14,113 nucleotides of DNA from Actinomycetes bacterium (GTDB lineage: Bacteria > Actinomycetota > Actinomycetes > Actinomycetales > Microbacteriaceae), in NCBI GenBank assembly GCA_023386365.1, contig JAEWJX010000055.1, positions 1 through 14,113 on the forward strand. Reading direction: 5' to 3'. The notes below the pieces were generated by a model. The model saw only the letters and a list, made by a program, of their open reading frames with translations. It ran no database searches and was not told the origin of the DNA. The stretch's first letter is position 1. Every line of letters starts with the position of its first letter. A program made the translations under genes and the position numbers. Positions 1 to 6,877 of this stretch are shown here, in pieces.

Positions 1-2481
1 TCGGGTACCCCCCGCGCGGGCGGCCGCGCGGGCCACGGCCGCGCCTGCGGCGAACGCGACGGACACCACGGCCACCACGCATCCGGCGAGCAGCACGAGC
101 GTCGCCGGGGCCAGGAGCGCGTCGAACTCGAGCGGGCCCGCGACCGCGAGTCTCGCGGCGAGGGCGCCGACGACGGCACCGCCGACCAGCGCAGCTGCGG
201 CCGTCACCGCGAGCTCCACGGCCCGGGCACGTCCCTGGCTGCGCGGACTCACCCCCATCGACCGCAGCGGCAGCAACTCCCCGCGGCGCACCCGCCCGAG
301 CGCGATGGCTGCCGCGCCGAAGCCGGCCCAGGCGACCAGCACGACCACCGCCGCCGCCACCGTCGCGACGGCCGCGCCCACCTCCGAGATCGCGGCGTCG
401 GAGACGGCTGTGGCCGTCACGAAAACGGCAGGGCGGGCGGTTGCGGCGCGCGCATCCGCGGCCGCCGCCTGCGGGTCGCCCGACGCGATCCACACCTCGG
501 ATGCCGGCGGTCGCGCGTCGGTGGGGATCGCATCCGCGAAAGCTCCCGCACCGACGAGCAGCCCGGAGGCGCCGGTGCCCGGCACGGGTGCAACCGCCTC
601 GACCGTCACGATCACCGGCTCACGCACGATGCCCAGTTCGACCGAGAGCGCGTCGCCGACCGTGGCGCCGAGGTCTGCCGCGAGCACCGGAGACAGGACC
701 GCACCGGGTCCCTTCCCGACCGTGCCGGGAACTTCGGGTGCCGACGGGACGGCGGCGGCGAAGTCGTCGCCGGCCAGGAGCAGCCGGGCGGGCACCCCAC
801 CCAGCGTCGCGTCGAGCACCGTGACCTCGGTCGTCGCATCCACTGACGCGAGCGAAGCGTACGGCGCCGAGGAGACCGGGGAGCGGCCGGTACCGGAGAA
901 CAGGACGCGCACATCGGCTCCGACCTGAGCGGCGACCGAAGCCGCGTCGGCGCGCGCCTGCGCCGCCCCCGACAGCCCGGCGAAGACGACCGCCCCCGAC
1001 GCGAGCGCGACGATGAGGAACGCCGACGCCACGGCACGCGGCCGTCGACCCAGCTGACGCAGCGGCAGGACGGGCAGTAGGCCCGGACGACGCCACGCCA
1101 CCAGTTCCGCCACCCGCAGCACCGGGGCGACCAGCAGGCGCACCAATAGGACCCCCGCGACGAGCGCGAGCGCGGGGGCGATGAGCGCCACCGGACCGGC
1201 GGCTGCGGACCCCGTGGCCGATGCGGCGAGCGCCAGACCCGCGAGGACCGTCGCGATCAGAGCGGGCGCGACCGATTCCGTCTCGGCGACCGGGCGCGCG
1301 CGTCGCGAACGTGCGGCACGCATCGCTCGCGTGTCGCCGAGGGTCCCGGATCGGGCGGACGCGGCCGCCACCACCGTTCCGCCGACGATTCCCACGGCCC
1401 CGGCGACCGCGAGCACTCCGGTATCGGGTGAGGCGAGGACGCCCGTGGCGCCGAGCACGACCGCGCCCACCAAGCCGAGCGCACCCCCGAGGGCGGCGAC
1501 GACGAGCGCCTCCACCGTGGCCCACAGCGCGAGCCGCGCGCGCGACGACCCGCGCGCGTCGATGAGCACGGTCTCGCCCTGCCGCACCTGGGCGAGCGAC
1601 CGCGACACCAGGCCGACGGCGAGGGCTGTCGCCGCGAGCAGGATCGAGATGGCCACACCCCCGAGTCCGCGGGTCGTCGCGACCGAGGCTTCGATGCGTT
1701 CGGCGGTGTCGGAGAGTCCGCCCGCGGTGGTCACCGCGTAGCGGCCCGTGCCGAGACGGTCGGCGGCGGCACGCACCCGCGACTCCACCGGGACGAGCGC
1801 CGCGATGTCCGCGGTCCCGACCTCGGCATCCGGAACGAGGGTCCAGGCCACGGCAGCGCGCGGGGTGAGCGCCTCGAGCGTCGCGTCGTCGACCATGACC
1901 GGGCCGGCGGCATCGCCCAGCAGCCCGGAGGCGACCGCCGTCTCCGAGAACCACACCGGGTCTGCCGGGTCGTGGGCACGCCAGATCCCGGCGACCACGA
2001 AGTCACGGCCCGCGGTGGTGAACCGGTCGCCGACGGAGACGCCGAGCGCCGACGCGGCGGCGACGGAGAGCGTCGCGTCGGAGTCGGATGCCGGCCACGC
2101 CCCCGAGACCAGCTCGGCCAGCTCGGCGAGGTTCTCCTGCGCACCCAGCCGGAGCGGCCGCTCCGCTCCCGCGACATCTGCGGTCACCGGGTCGCTGCGC
2201 ACGGAACGCAGCACCTGGAGCGGCGCATCCCCGATCGCCTCGGCGAGACTCGCGCGATAGCGCTCATCCTGGGCGGCACCGTCGGGGTCGAGAGCGGTCT
2301 GCACGCGCAGGGCACCCGCGGTGGGTTCGGCGTCCCGCAGCACCGTGTCGACTCCACGGTCGACCCCGGCGGCGAGCGTCGCGACGAGGGCGGCGAGGGC
2401 CCCGGTGCCGACGGCGATCAGCAGAAGCGCGGCGAGCAGTTGATCGGCGTGCACAAGCGATCGACGCAGCAGTACCCGCAT
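1..2481 (-). CDS. FtsX-like ABC transporter permease, C-terminus cut off by the window edge
   Basis: An open frame runs without a stop from an ATG at 2481-2479 to the first base of the window, giving 827 residues. A GAGGGGG Shine-Dalgarno lies just upstream of the ATG. A membrane helix near residues 14-38 is followed by a large extracytoplasmic region (about 40-265) and several hydrophobic segments (about 272-295, 320-346, 352-375, 405-455). A second FtsX half then begins with an LPLRQLGRRPRAVA-type entry near 471-485, a helix at 484-505, another extracytoplasmic domain (about 507-695) and three more helices to the edge. This two-half plan is that of FtsX/MacB permeases, which couple ATP hydrolysis by a partner ATPase to lipoprotein export, peptide export or envelope signalling. 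The partner ATPase is not in the window and may lie beyond position 1. The substrate cannot be named. Long frames on other strands here are shadows. Confidence 0.9.
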   Translation of the reverse strand, partial: MRVLLRRSLVHADQLLAALLLIAVGTGALAALVATLAAGVDRGVDTVLRDAEPTAGALRVQTALDPDGAAQDERYRASLAEAIGDAPLQVLRSVRSDPVTADVAGAERPLRLGAQENLAELAELVSGAWPASDSDATLSVAAASALGVSVGDRFTTAGRDFVVAGIWRAHDPADPVWFSETAVASGLLGDAAGPVMVDDATLEALTPRAAVAWTLVPDAEVGTADIAALVPVESRVRAAADRLGTGRYAVTTAGGLSDTAERIEASVATTRGLGGVAISILLAATALAVGLVSRSLAQVRQGETVLIDARGSSRARLALWATVEALVVAALGGALGLVGAVVLGATGVLASPDTGVLAVAGAVGIVGGTVVAAASARSGTLGDTRAMRAARSRRARPVAETESVAPALIATVLAGLALAASATGSAAAGPVALIAPALALVAGVLLVRLLVAPVLRVAELVAWRRPGLLPVLPLRQLGRRPRAVASAFLIVALASGAVVFAGLSGAAQARADAASVAAQVGADVRVLFSGTGRSPVSSAPYASLASVDATTEVTVLDATLGGVPARLLLAGDDFAAAVPSAPEVPGTVGKGPGAVLSPVLAADLGATVGDALSVELGIVREPVIVTVEAVAPVPGTGASGLLVGAGAFADAIPTDARPPASEVWIASGDPQAAAADARAATARPAVFVTATAVSDAAISEVGAAVATVAAAVVVLVAWAGFGAAAIALGRVRRGELLPLRSMGVSPRSQGRARAVELAVTAAAALVGGAVVGALAARLAVAGPLEFDALLAPATLVLLAGCVVAVVSVAFAAGAAVARAAARAGGTR

Positions 2482-2519
2482 CGAACCCCCTCGTGCCGCG
2501 GCGACAACGCCCTCCGACG

Positions 2520-2592
2520 TGCCCTCGGCAGGAATCGAACCTGCGACCAAGAGATTAGAAGGCTCCTGCTCTATCCGCTGAGCTACGAGGGC
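2520..2592 (-). tRNA. tRNA-Arg (anticodon TCT)
   Basis: Read on the minus strand, the acceptor arms GCCCTCG and CGAGGGC pair perfectly. The D arm is GCTC/GAGC, the anticodon loop CTTCTAA carries TCT, and the T arm is GCAGG-TTCGATT-CCTGC. The discriminator base is A and no CCA is encoded. The anticodon stem has one C-T mismatch next to the loop. It reads AGA, a rare codon in a genome this GC-rich. It lies 38 nt upstream of the FtsX-like gene on the same strand. Confidence 0.97.
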
Positions 2593-2601
2593 GCGGATGT
2601 C

Positions 2602-2607
2602 AGGCTA
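2602..2607 (-). promoter_or_regulatory. Probable -10 box for tRNA-Arg
   Basis: The minus strand reads TAGCCT here. This places a start of transcription near 2595, just before the tRNA 5' end at 2592. No convincing -35 element is seen. The box faces away from the acyltransferase promoter 30 nt to the right. Confidence 0.5.
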
Positions 2608-2637
2608 CCTCAGCGCATCCCGCCGGAAGCCGTGGCC

Positions 2638-2643
2638 TAGGCT
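2638..2643 (+). promoter_or_regulatory. -10 box of a leaderless promoter for the acyltransferase gene
   Basis: TAGGCT is followed by six bases and then the GTG start at 2650. Transcription should therefore begin at or next to the start codon. The same box-to-start spacing recurs at four or five other genes in the window. No -35 element is clear. Confidence 0.6.
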
Positions 2644-2649
2644 GTTCCG

Positions 2650-3795
2650 GTGCCGGCCGGTGGTATCCCTGAACCCCATGCCCCTCGGCTCAACGCCCTG
2701 ACCGGGCTGCGCTGGTGGGCGGCGTTCGCCGTCTTCCTCTACCACATGCGTGTTTTCGCGCCGCTGCCGGGACTCAGCGGGGTCGCGCACTACGGCAACT
2801 ACGGGGTGATGTTCTTCTTCATCCTCTCCGGGTTCGTACTGACGTGGTCGGCGAAGCCGACGACGGCCGTGTCGACGTTCTACGTCAACCGCTTCGCACG
2901 CATCTGGCCGGCCGCCTTCGTCGCCCTGCTGCTCGCGATCCCCGTCTTCTACTCGTTCGACCCGGACCCCGCGCAGTGGTGGGTGAAACCGGTGAACTTC
3001 GCCATCCTCGCCCTGTCGATCCCCCTGATCCAGGGATGGTGGCGAGATCCGGTGATCTTCTTCTCCGGCAATCCTGCGGCGTGGACCCTCACCGTCGAGT
3101 TCTTCTTCTACGCACTTCATCCGCTCCTCATGCGGGTGATCCGTCTGCTGTCGAGTCGTGGTGCCTTCATCGCCGGCGGAGTGGTCCTCGGGCTGAGCGG
3201 AGCCCATCAGGCGCTGGTGTCCTTTGCTCCCGGGTACCCTCTCGGCGCGCTGCCGGTTCCGGTGCTGCGTCTCAATGAGTTCGTGTTGGGGATGCTCGTC
3301 GCCCAGGCGATGCGTCGCGGATGGCTGACGCGACTTCCCACATGGGTGCCGTTCGCGGCGGGCGGTGTGGTGATCGCCGCCAGCGCGTCGGCGGATCGTG
3401 TCGGCCTGCCGCCTGAAGTGATCACGGTCCTCTCGGCGTTCACGCCGTTCGCGATCCTGGTCGCCCTGACGTTCGCGATCGCGGCCGTCGCGGCCCGCGA
3501 GATCCGCGGGCGCCGTTCGGTGCTCGCCTCCCGTCCCCTGATCGTGCTCGGCGAGTGGTCGTTCACGTTCTACCTCGTGCACGCGACCGTGATGTACGTG
3601 TTCATCGCGACGGTCGGCACTCACGCGCCCGCGTGGCAGAACCTCGTCTGGTACCCGGTGGTGCTCGCGCCGGCTCTGTTGCTCGCGGGCGCCATTCACT
3701 TGTGGGTCGAGCGGCCCCTGGAACGTCGGATCCGCACCGCGTGGGCGGCCCGCCGAGCCCGGCGACCGCTGCGCGAGGTTCCCGCGGACGCGTGA
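2650..3795 (+). CDS. Acyltransferase 3 family membrane protein (OafA-like)
   Basis: This 381-residue polytopic membrane protein has the hallmarks of the acyltransferase 3 family, which moves acetyl or other acyl groups onto surface sugars, peptidoglycan or secondary metabolites. Visible motifs are the N-terminal Arg21...His32 pair (RWWAAFAVFLYH), FFFILSGFVL near 55-64, FYVNRFARIWP near 77-87, and WTLTVEFFFYALHPLL near 145-160 with Glu150. The C-terminal part repeats hydrophobic helices (FTFYLVHATVMY). The C-terminus is a short Arg-rich cytoplasmic tail and there is no SGNH domain. The start is GTG at 2650, chosen because a -10 box sits exactly one leaderless spacing upstream and no Shine-Dalgarno is seen. 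It is divergent from tRNA-Arg and stands alone, so the acceptor cannot be inferred. Confidence 0.92.
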   Translation: MPAGGIPEPHAPRLNALTGLRWWAAFAVFLYHMRVFAPLPGLSGVAHYGNYGVMFFFILSGFVLTWSAKPTTAVSTFYVNRFARIWPAAFVALLLAIPVFYSFDPDPAQWWVKPVNFAILALSIPLIQGWWRDPVIFFSGNPAAWTLTVEFFFYALHPLLMRVIRLLSSRGAFIAGGVVLGLSGAHQALVSFAPGYPLGALPVPVLRLNEFVLGMLVAQAMRRGWLTRLPTWVPFAAGGVVIAASASADRVGLPPEVITVLSAFTPFAILVALTFAIAAVAAREIRGRRSVLASRPLIVLGEWSFTFYLVHATVMYVFIATVGTHAPAWQNLVWYPVVLAPALLLAGAIHLWVERPLERRIRTAWAARRARRPLREVPADA

Positions 3796-3797
3796 TC

Positions 3798-3825
3798 CAT
3801 ACCCGAGTTATATAACACTGGTATG
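3798..3825 (+). promoter_or_regulatory. Candidate operator O1 over the marR promoter
   Basis: This is an imperfect 28-bp palindrome in which 12 of 14 base pairs match. The outer arms are CATACC (3798-3803) and GGTATG (3820-3825), and the core is the perfect palindrome GTTATATAAC (3807-3816). The core contains the -10 box, so a bound repressor would block RNA polymerase. Autorepression by the MarR protein encoded next to it is inferred from position. Confidence 0.6.
3811..3816 (+). promoter_or_regulatory. -10 box of a leaderless promoter for marR
   Basis: TATAAC is the best -10 box in the window. Six bases separate it from the ATG at 3823, so the mRNA probably starts at the initiation codon. 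The box lies inside the centre of operator O1. Confidence 0.65.
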
Positions 3826-3846
3826 CTTCACATCGTGATGCATACC
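3820..3846 (+). promoter_or_regulatory. Candidate operator O2 over the marR start codon
   Basis: This 27-bp imperfect palindrome has 11 of 13 pairs matching. The arms are GGTATGC (3820-3826) and GCATACC (3840-3846), with inner arms TCAC (3828-3831) and GTGA (3835-3838). It shares the GGTATG arm with O1, so three half-sites lie 21-22 bp apart, about two helical turns each. It covers the probable transcription start and the first codons of marR. Confidence 0.6.
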
Positions 3847-4272
3847 GACATCCTCGAATCCCTCCTCGTCTCCACCCACCGGCTCACCCGGCTCGCCGCG
3901 CAGAGCACCGGCAGCAAGACGCCATCCGCCCAATGGCGCACCCTGTCGATCCTCGAAACCGACGGGCCCATGCGCATCGGCGAACTCGCCGCCGCCAGCC
4001 GCGTCACCCAGCCCGGCATGACCCGCCTGCTCGCCACCATGGTCGAAGAGGAACTCGTCACCCGCATCGCCGACCGCGACGACTCACGGGCCTGGCTCAT
4101 CGTCGTCAGCAAGAAAGGCGCCGCCGCCCTCACCGCCTGGCGCGCCGAACTCGCCGAAACCCTCGAACCCTGGTTCGGCGAACTGAGCGCCGACGACTGG
4201 GCGGCGCTCACCGCTGCATCCGCGATCCTCGAATCGCGTCTCGGCCAGAGCACCGCGGCCGCCGCCTCATGA
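3823..4272 (+). CDS. MarR family transcriptional regulator
   Basis: This 149-residue protein is of normal MarR length. A dimerisation helix region (residues 6-45) is followed by a winged helix-turn-helix. RIGELAAASRVTQPGMTRLLATM (about 51-73) supplies the recognition helix, and DRDDSRAWLIVVSKKG (about 84-99) is the wing, with the family's D-x-R-x-x-x-V type pattern. C-terminal helices close the dimer interface. ATG at 3823 is preferred because the TATAAC box lies one leaderless spacing upstream. GTG 3835 and ATG 3838 in the same frame are alternatives and would still give a whole protein. The stop overlaps the next gene's start (ATGA), so regulator and exporter are co-expressed. It probably represses its own operon and is released by a small-molecule ligand that the exporter removes; the ligand is unknown. 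Confidence 0.93.
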   Translation: MLHIVMHTDILESLLVSTHRLTRLAAQSTGSKTPSAQWRTLSILETDGPMRIGELAAASRVTQPGMTRLLATMVEEELVTRIADRDDSRAWLIVVSKKGAAALTAWRAELAETLEPWFGELSADDWAALTAASAILESRLGQSTAAAAS

Positions 4273-5495
4273 GCGCCCACGGCACCGGCAGCATCCTCCG
4301 ACAGCCCCGCACCGTCTGGGTCGTGGCGTTCGCCTGCGTCATCGCCTTCATGGGCATCGGCCTCGTCGACCCGATCCTCCCCGCCATCGCCGACGACCTC
4401 GGAGCCACCCCCACCGAAGCGGAGCTGCTGTTCACCAGCTACTTGCTCGTCACCGGCCTCGCCATGCTCGTCACCGCGTGGGTCTCCAGCCGCATCGGCG
4501 CCCGCTGGACACTGCTCATCGGACTCGCCCTCATCGTGGTGTTCGCACTCGGCGCCGCACTGTCGGACTCCGTGGAGGCGATCATCTCCTTCCGCGCCGG
4601 CTGGGGCCTCGGCAACGCCCTCTTCATCTCCACCGCCCTCGCCACCATCGTCGGCGCCGCCAGCGGCGGGTCCGGCGCCGCGATCGTGCTCTACGAGGCC
4701 GCCCTCGGCATCGGGATCGCCATCGGACCCCTCCTCGGCGGACTCCTCGGCAGCATCTCCTGGCGGGGACCGTTCTTCGGCACCGCGGCGCTCATGGCCA
4801 TCGCCGTCATCGCCCTCGCGGTGCTCCTCCCCGCCGACCGCGGGCCACGCGAGAAGCGCCGACTCAGCGACCCGCTGCGCGCCCTCCGCACCCCCGCGCT
4901 CGCCCTGCTCGCCGTCACCGCGCTGTTCTACAACATCGGCTTCTTCACCCTGCTCGCCTTCAGCCCCTTCCCGCTCGGCCTCGACGCCATCGGACTCGGC
5001 CTCGTGTTCTGCGCCTGGGGCATCGGGCTCGCCATCACCAGCGTGTGGGTCGCGCCCCTCCTCACCGCCCGGATGCCGCGGTCGCGCGTGCTCGCCATCG
5101 TGCTGCCGCTGCTCGCCCTCGACCTCGTCGCCGCCGGCCTCGCCGTGGATTCCGTGCCGGGCCTCATCACCGCCATCGTCGTGGGCGGACTGCTGCTCGG
5201 CATCCTCAACACGGTGCTCACCGAGACCGTCATGGACTCCACCGACCTGCCGAGGCCCGTCGCCTCATCGGCATACTCCTCGGTGCGATTCCTCGGCGGC
5301 GCGGCAGCGCCCCCGCTCGCCGCGCTGCTCGCCTCCGTCGCCGGAGACCACGTGCCGTACTACGTCGCCGCCGGCGCCGTGCTCGTCGCCACCGGGCTCG
5401 TCGTCGCCGGCAGACCGCTCCTCGCCCGAGCCGACGCCGCCACCGACAGCCCCGACGACGAAGCCGAAGCCATCGGCCTCGGCGACGCCGCCTGA
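4269..5495 (+). CDS. MFS drug/metabolite exporter, DHA1 type
   Basis: This is a 408-residue, roughly 12-helix transporter of the major facilitator superfamily. Family marks include the helix 1 region with GIGLVDPILPAIADDLG (29-45), a motif A remnant SSRIGARW (73-80) between helices 2 and 3, Arg109 in helix 4, and the antiporter motif C GIGIAIGPLLGG in helix 5 (147-158). Motif C marks proton-driven efflux rather than uptake. The central loop is basic (DRGPREKRRLSDPLRALR). ATG 4269 overlaps the marR stop by ATGA, and the open frame extending further upstream is only a shadow of marR. A MarR-controlled DHA1 exporter usually pumps out antibiotics or toxic aromatics; the substrate here is not predictable. 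The acidic C-terminal tail (DSPDDEAEAIGLGD) is cytoplasmic. Confidence 0.93.
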   Translation: MSAHGTGSILRQPRTVWVVAFACVIAFMGIGLVDPILPAIADDLGATPTEAELLFTSYLLVTGLAMLVTAWVSSRIGARWTLLIGLALIVVFALGAALSDSVEAIISFRAGWGLGNALFISTALATIVGAASGGSGAAIVLYEAALGIGIAIGPLLGGLLGSISWRGPFFGTAALMAIAVIALAVLLPADRGPREKRRLSDPLRALRTPALALLAVTALFYNIGFFTLLAFSPFPLGLDAIGLGLVFCAWGIGLAITSVWVAPLLTARMPRSRVLAIVLPLLALDLVAAGLAVDSVPGLITAIVVGGLLLGILNTVLTETVMDSTDLPRPVASSAYSSVRFLGGAAAPPLAALLASVAGDHVPYYVAAGAVLVATGLVVAGRPLLARADAATDSPDDEAEAIGLGDAA

Positions 5496-5800
5496 CGCGG
5501 CGCCGCAGGCACGGCACCCCTCCCCCGCTGGTTGAGTAGCGCGCCCGCGCCGCAGGCACGGCACCTCCTCCCGCTGGTTGAGTTGCGCGCCGCGCCGCAG
5601 GCACGGCACGCGTATCGAAACCCCGCATTCCCCCCGAACCCGCGCGTCGCGACATGGTTCGCCAACTGACTTGTCCCCCGCTCCGAGTGGCGAGCCTGCG
5701 GGTTTCGATACGCGTGCCACCGCGAAGCGGCGGCGCGCTACTCAACCAGCGAGGTGGGGTGCCACCGCGAAGCGGCGGCGCGCTACTCAGCCAGCGGGGG
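5496..5800 (+). repeat. Inverted-repeat cluster of actinobacterial GGTTGAGTAGC...GTATCGAAACC units
   Basis: This 350-nt gap has no credible gene. It holds two plus-oriented units starting GCTGGTTGAGT at 5527 and 5573, preceded by a fragment at 5496-5520. Two minus-oriented units lie at 5701-5750 and about 5759-5796. The arm GGCACGCGTATCGAAACC (5605-5622) is repeated perfectly and inverted at 5701-5718. The spacer contains GGTTCGCC (5656-5663) and the near-complement GGCGAGCC (5689-5696), so the whole block can fold as nested hairpins. The right-hand units contain small CCGC-GAA-GCGG hairpins. Similar sequences recur between genes in Microbacteriaceae. The cluster may end transcription from the exporter gene; no T-run is present. 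Confidence 0.85.
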
Positions 5801-5841
5801 CGGGCGCGGGGGCGGAGAAGGGCCGCGACAGCGGGCGAGAC

Positions 5842-5847
5842 TAGAGT
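5842..5847 (+). promoter_or_regulatory. -10 box of a leaderless promoter for orn
   Basis: TAGAGT is followed by six bases and the GTG start of orn at 5854. No Shine-Dalgarno precedes the GTG, which fits a leaderless message. Confidence 0.6.
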
Positions 5848-5853
5848 GGCCAG

Positions 5854-6477
5854 GTGAGTTCTACGACCGAATTGCTCGTCTGGGTCGACTGCGAGATGAC
5901 CGGTCTCGACCTCGAAGTCGACGAACTGGTCGAGGTGGCCGTCGTGATCACCAACTACGAGCTGGTGCCGGTCGACCCGGGCTTCAGCATCGTGATCAAG
6001 CCCGACCAGTCGGCGTTCGACCACATGGGCGAGTTCGTGCGCGACATGCACACCGCATCCGGCCTGTTGGAGGAGATCCCGAACGGGGTGTCGCTCGCCG
6101 ACGCGGAGTACCAGGTGCTGGAGTACATCCTCCGGTTCGTGCCCGACCACGGCACGGCCCCGCTGGCCGGCAACACGATCGGCACCGATCGCGCGTTCCT
6201 CGCGAAGTACATGCCGCGCGTTGACGCGCACCTGCACTACCGCAACGTCGACGTGTCGTCGATCAAGGAGCTGACGCGCCGCTGGTTCCCGCGCATCTAC
6301 TTCCAGGCCCCGGCGAAGAACGGCGGCCACCGCGCGCTCGCCGACATCCTGGAGTCGATCCGCGAGCTCGAGTACTACCGCCGGGTGGCGTTCGTGGCCG
6401 AGCCGGGTCCGACCAGCGACGAGGCCGCGACGGCCTCGAAAGAGGCGGTGGCGAAATGGGCGCCGCGGATACCGTAG
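5854..6477 (+). CDS. orn: Oligoribonuclease
   Basis: This 207-residue cytoplasmic 3'-to-5' exoribonuclease degrades 2-5 nt RNA fragments, chiefly dinucleotides such as pGpG, to mononucleotides and so finishes RNA decay. All five residues of the DEDDh catalytic set are in place: Asp12 and Glu14 in VWVDCEMTGLD, Asp112 in GNTIGTDRAFL, and His159 and Asp164 in NGGHRALADI. The middle block DHMGEFVRDMHTASGL and the motif YRNVDVSSIKEL (129-140) are typical of Orn. The C-terminal tail is about 25 residues longer than the E. coli enzyme and looks disordered. GTG 5854 is set by the leaderless -10 box. Its TAG stop is also the first half of the putative tRNA-His -10 box. Confidence 0.97.
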   Translation: MSSTTELLVWVDCEMTGLDLEVDELVEVAVVITNYELVPVDPGFSIVIKPDQSAFDHMGEFVRDMHTASGLLEEIPNGVSLADAEYQVLEYILRFVPDHGTAPLAGNTIGTDRAFLAKYMPRVDAHLHYRNVDVSSIKELTRRWFPRIYFQAPAKNGGHRALADILESIRELEYYRRVAFVAEPGPTSDEAATASKEAVAKWAPRIP

Positions 6478-6480
6478 AAT
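6475..6480 (+). promoter_or_regulatory. Probable -10 box for tRNA-His, overlapping the orn stop codon
   Basis: TAGAAT lies 25 nt before the tRNA 5' end and begins with the TAG stop of orn. It fits an independent promoter for a tRNA that needs 5' trimming. No clear -35 element is seen. Confidence 0.45.
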
Positions 6481-6504
6481 CGTCCAGTTGCGTGAGCAGC
6501 GTAT

Positions 6505-6578
6505 GGCGGTCGTAGCTCAGTTGGTAGAGCGCTGGCTTGTGGTGCCGGATGTCGCGGGTTCGAGTCCCGTCGGTCGCC
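6505..6578 (+). tRNA. tRNA-His (anticodon GTG)
   Basis: The extra 5' G (6505) pairs with the C discriminator (6578), the known identity element of tRNA-His. The acceptor stem is GCGGTCG/CGGTCGC, the D arm GCTC/GAGC, and the anticodon stem CTGGC/GCCGG with loop TTGTGGT. The T arm is GCGGG-TTCGAGT-CCCGT. CCA is not encoded. It ends 50 nt before clpS, and a shared transcript is possible. Confidence 0.97.
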
Positions 6579-6628
6579 CTGAAGAGATATCCCCCGAGAA
6601 GATCGGGTCCGTCCTCGAAGAGGACACC

Positions 6629-6877
6629 ATGGTGTCGTTTGACGTGCCGTGGATCCTGATCGTGTGGAACGACCCGATCAACCTCATGAACTATGTGGTG
6701 CACGTCTTCCGCACCTACTTCGGGTACTCCCGCGACGAGGCTGTGCGGCTGATGATGCTGGTGCACAACGAGGGCCGCGCCGTCGTCGCGTCCGGCAACC
6801 GCGAGGAGATGGAACGCCACGCGCAGGCGATGCACGAGTACGGCCTGCAGGCAAGTGTCGCGAAGGGCGACGCATGA
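6629..6877 (+). CDS. clpS: ATP-dependent Clp protease adaptor ClpS
   Basis: This 82-residue cytoplasmic adaptor delivers N-end-rule substrates to the Clp chaperone-protease. The N-degron pocket residues of the family are visible: Asn14-Asp15 in IVWNDPINLM, the gate Met20, and His46 in LMMLVHNEGRA. The rest of the fold follows (GYSRDEAVRLMM, then EEMERHAQAMHEYGLQASV). ATG 6629 is chosen because AGAGG stands just upstream and the frame further upstream runs into tRNA-His. The N-terminal extension that enters the ClpA/ClpC pore is short here (about 8 residues before the core). It opens a three-gene operon with ATGA overlaps. Confidence 0.95.
   Translation: MVSFDVPWILIVWNDPINLMNYVVHVFRTYFGYSRDEAVRLMMLVHNEGRAVVASGNREEMERHAQAMHEYGLQASVAKGDA

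Noticed and set aside
620..1954. A 444-residue open frame on the minus strand inside the permease region
   Set aside because: It is Arg/Gly/Ala-rich with no domain pattern and lies out of frame within the FtsX-like gene, whose own frame is open over the whole stretch.
2605..3699. A 364-residue minus-strand frame opposite the acyltransferase
   Set aside because: It is highly charged low-complexity sequence (Arg, Glu, His) that mirrors the membrane protein on the other strand.
3933..4268. N-terminal extension of the exporter frame
   Set aside because: It overlaps marR out of frame, is composed of His/Arg repeats, and the ATGA-coupled start at 4269 gives a complete MFS protein.
5527..5796. Regular repeats considered as a CRISPR array
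   Set aside because: Units are in both orientations, spacers are not of uniform length, and no cas gene is nearby.
5230..6330. A minus-strand frame across the repeat cluster and orn
   Set aside because: It includes repeated translations of the intergenic repeats and the antisense of orn; it has no start signal and no domain.
6488..6628. In-frame upstream extension of clpS through tRNA-His
   Set aside because: It would translate the tRNA gene; the Shine-Dalgarno and the family's length support ATG 6629.
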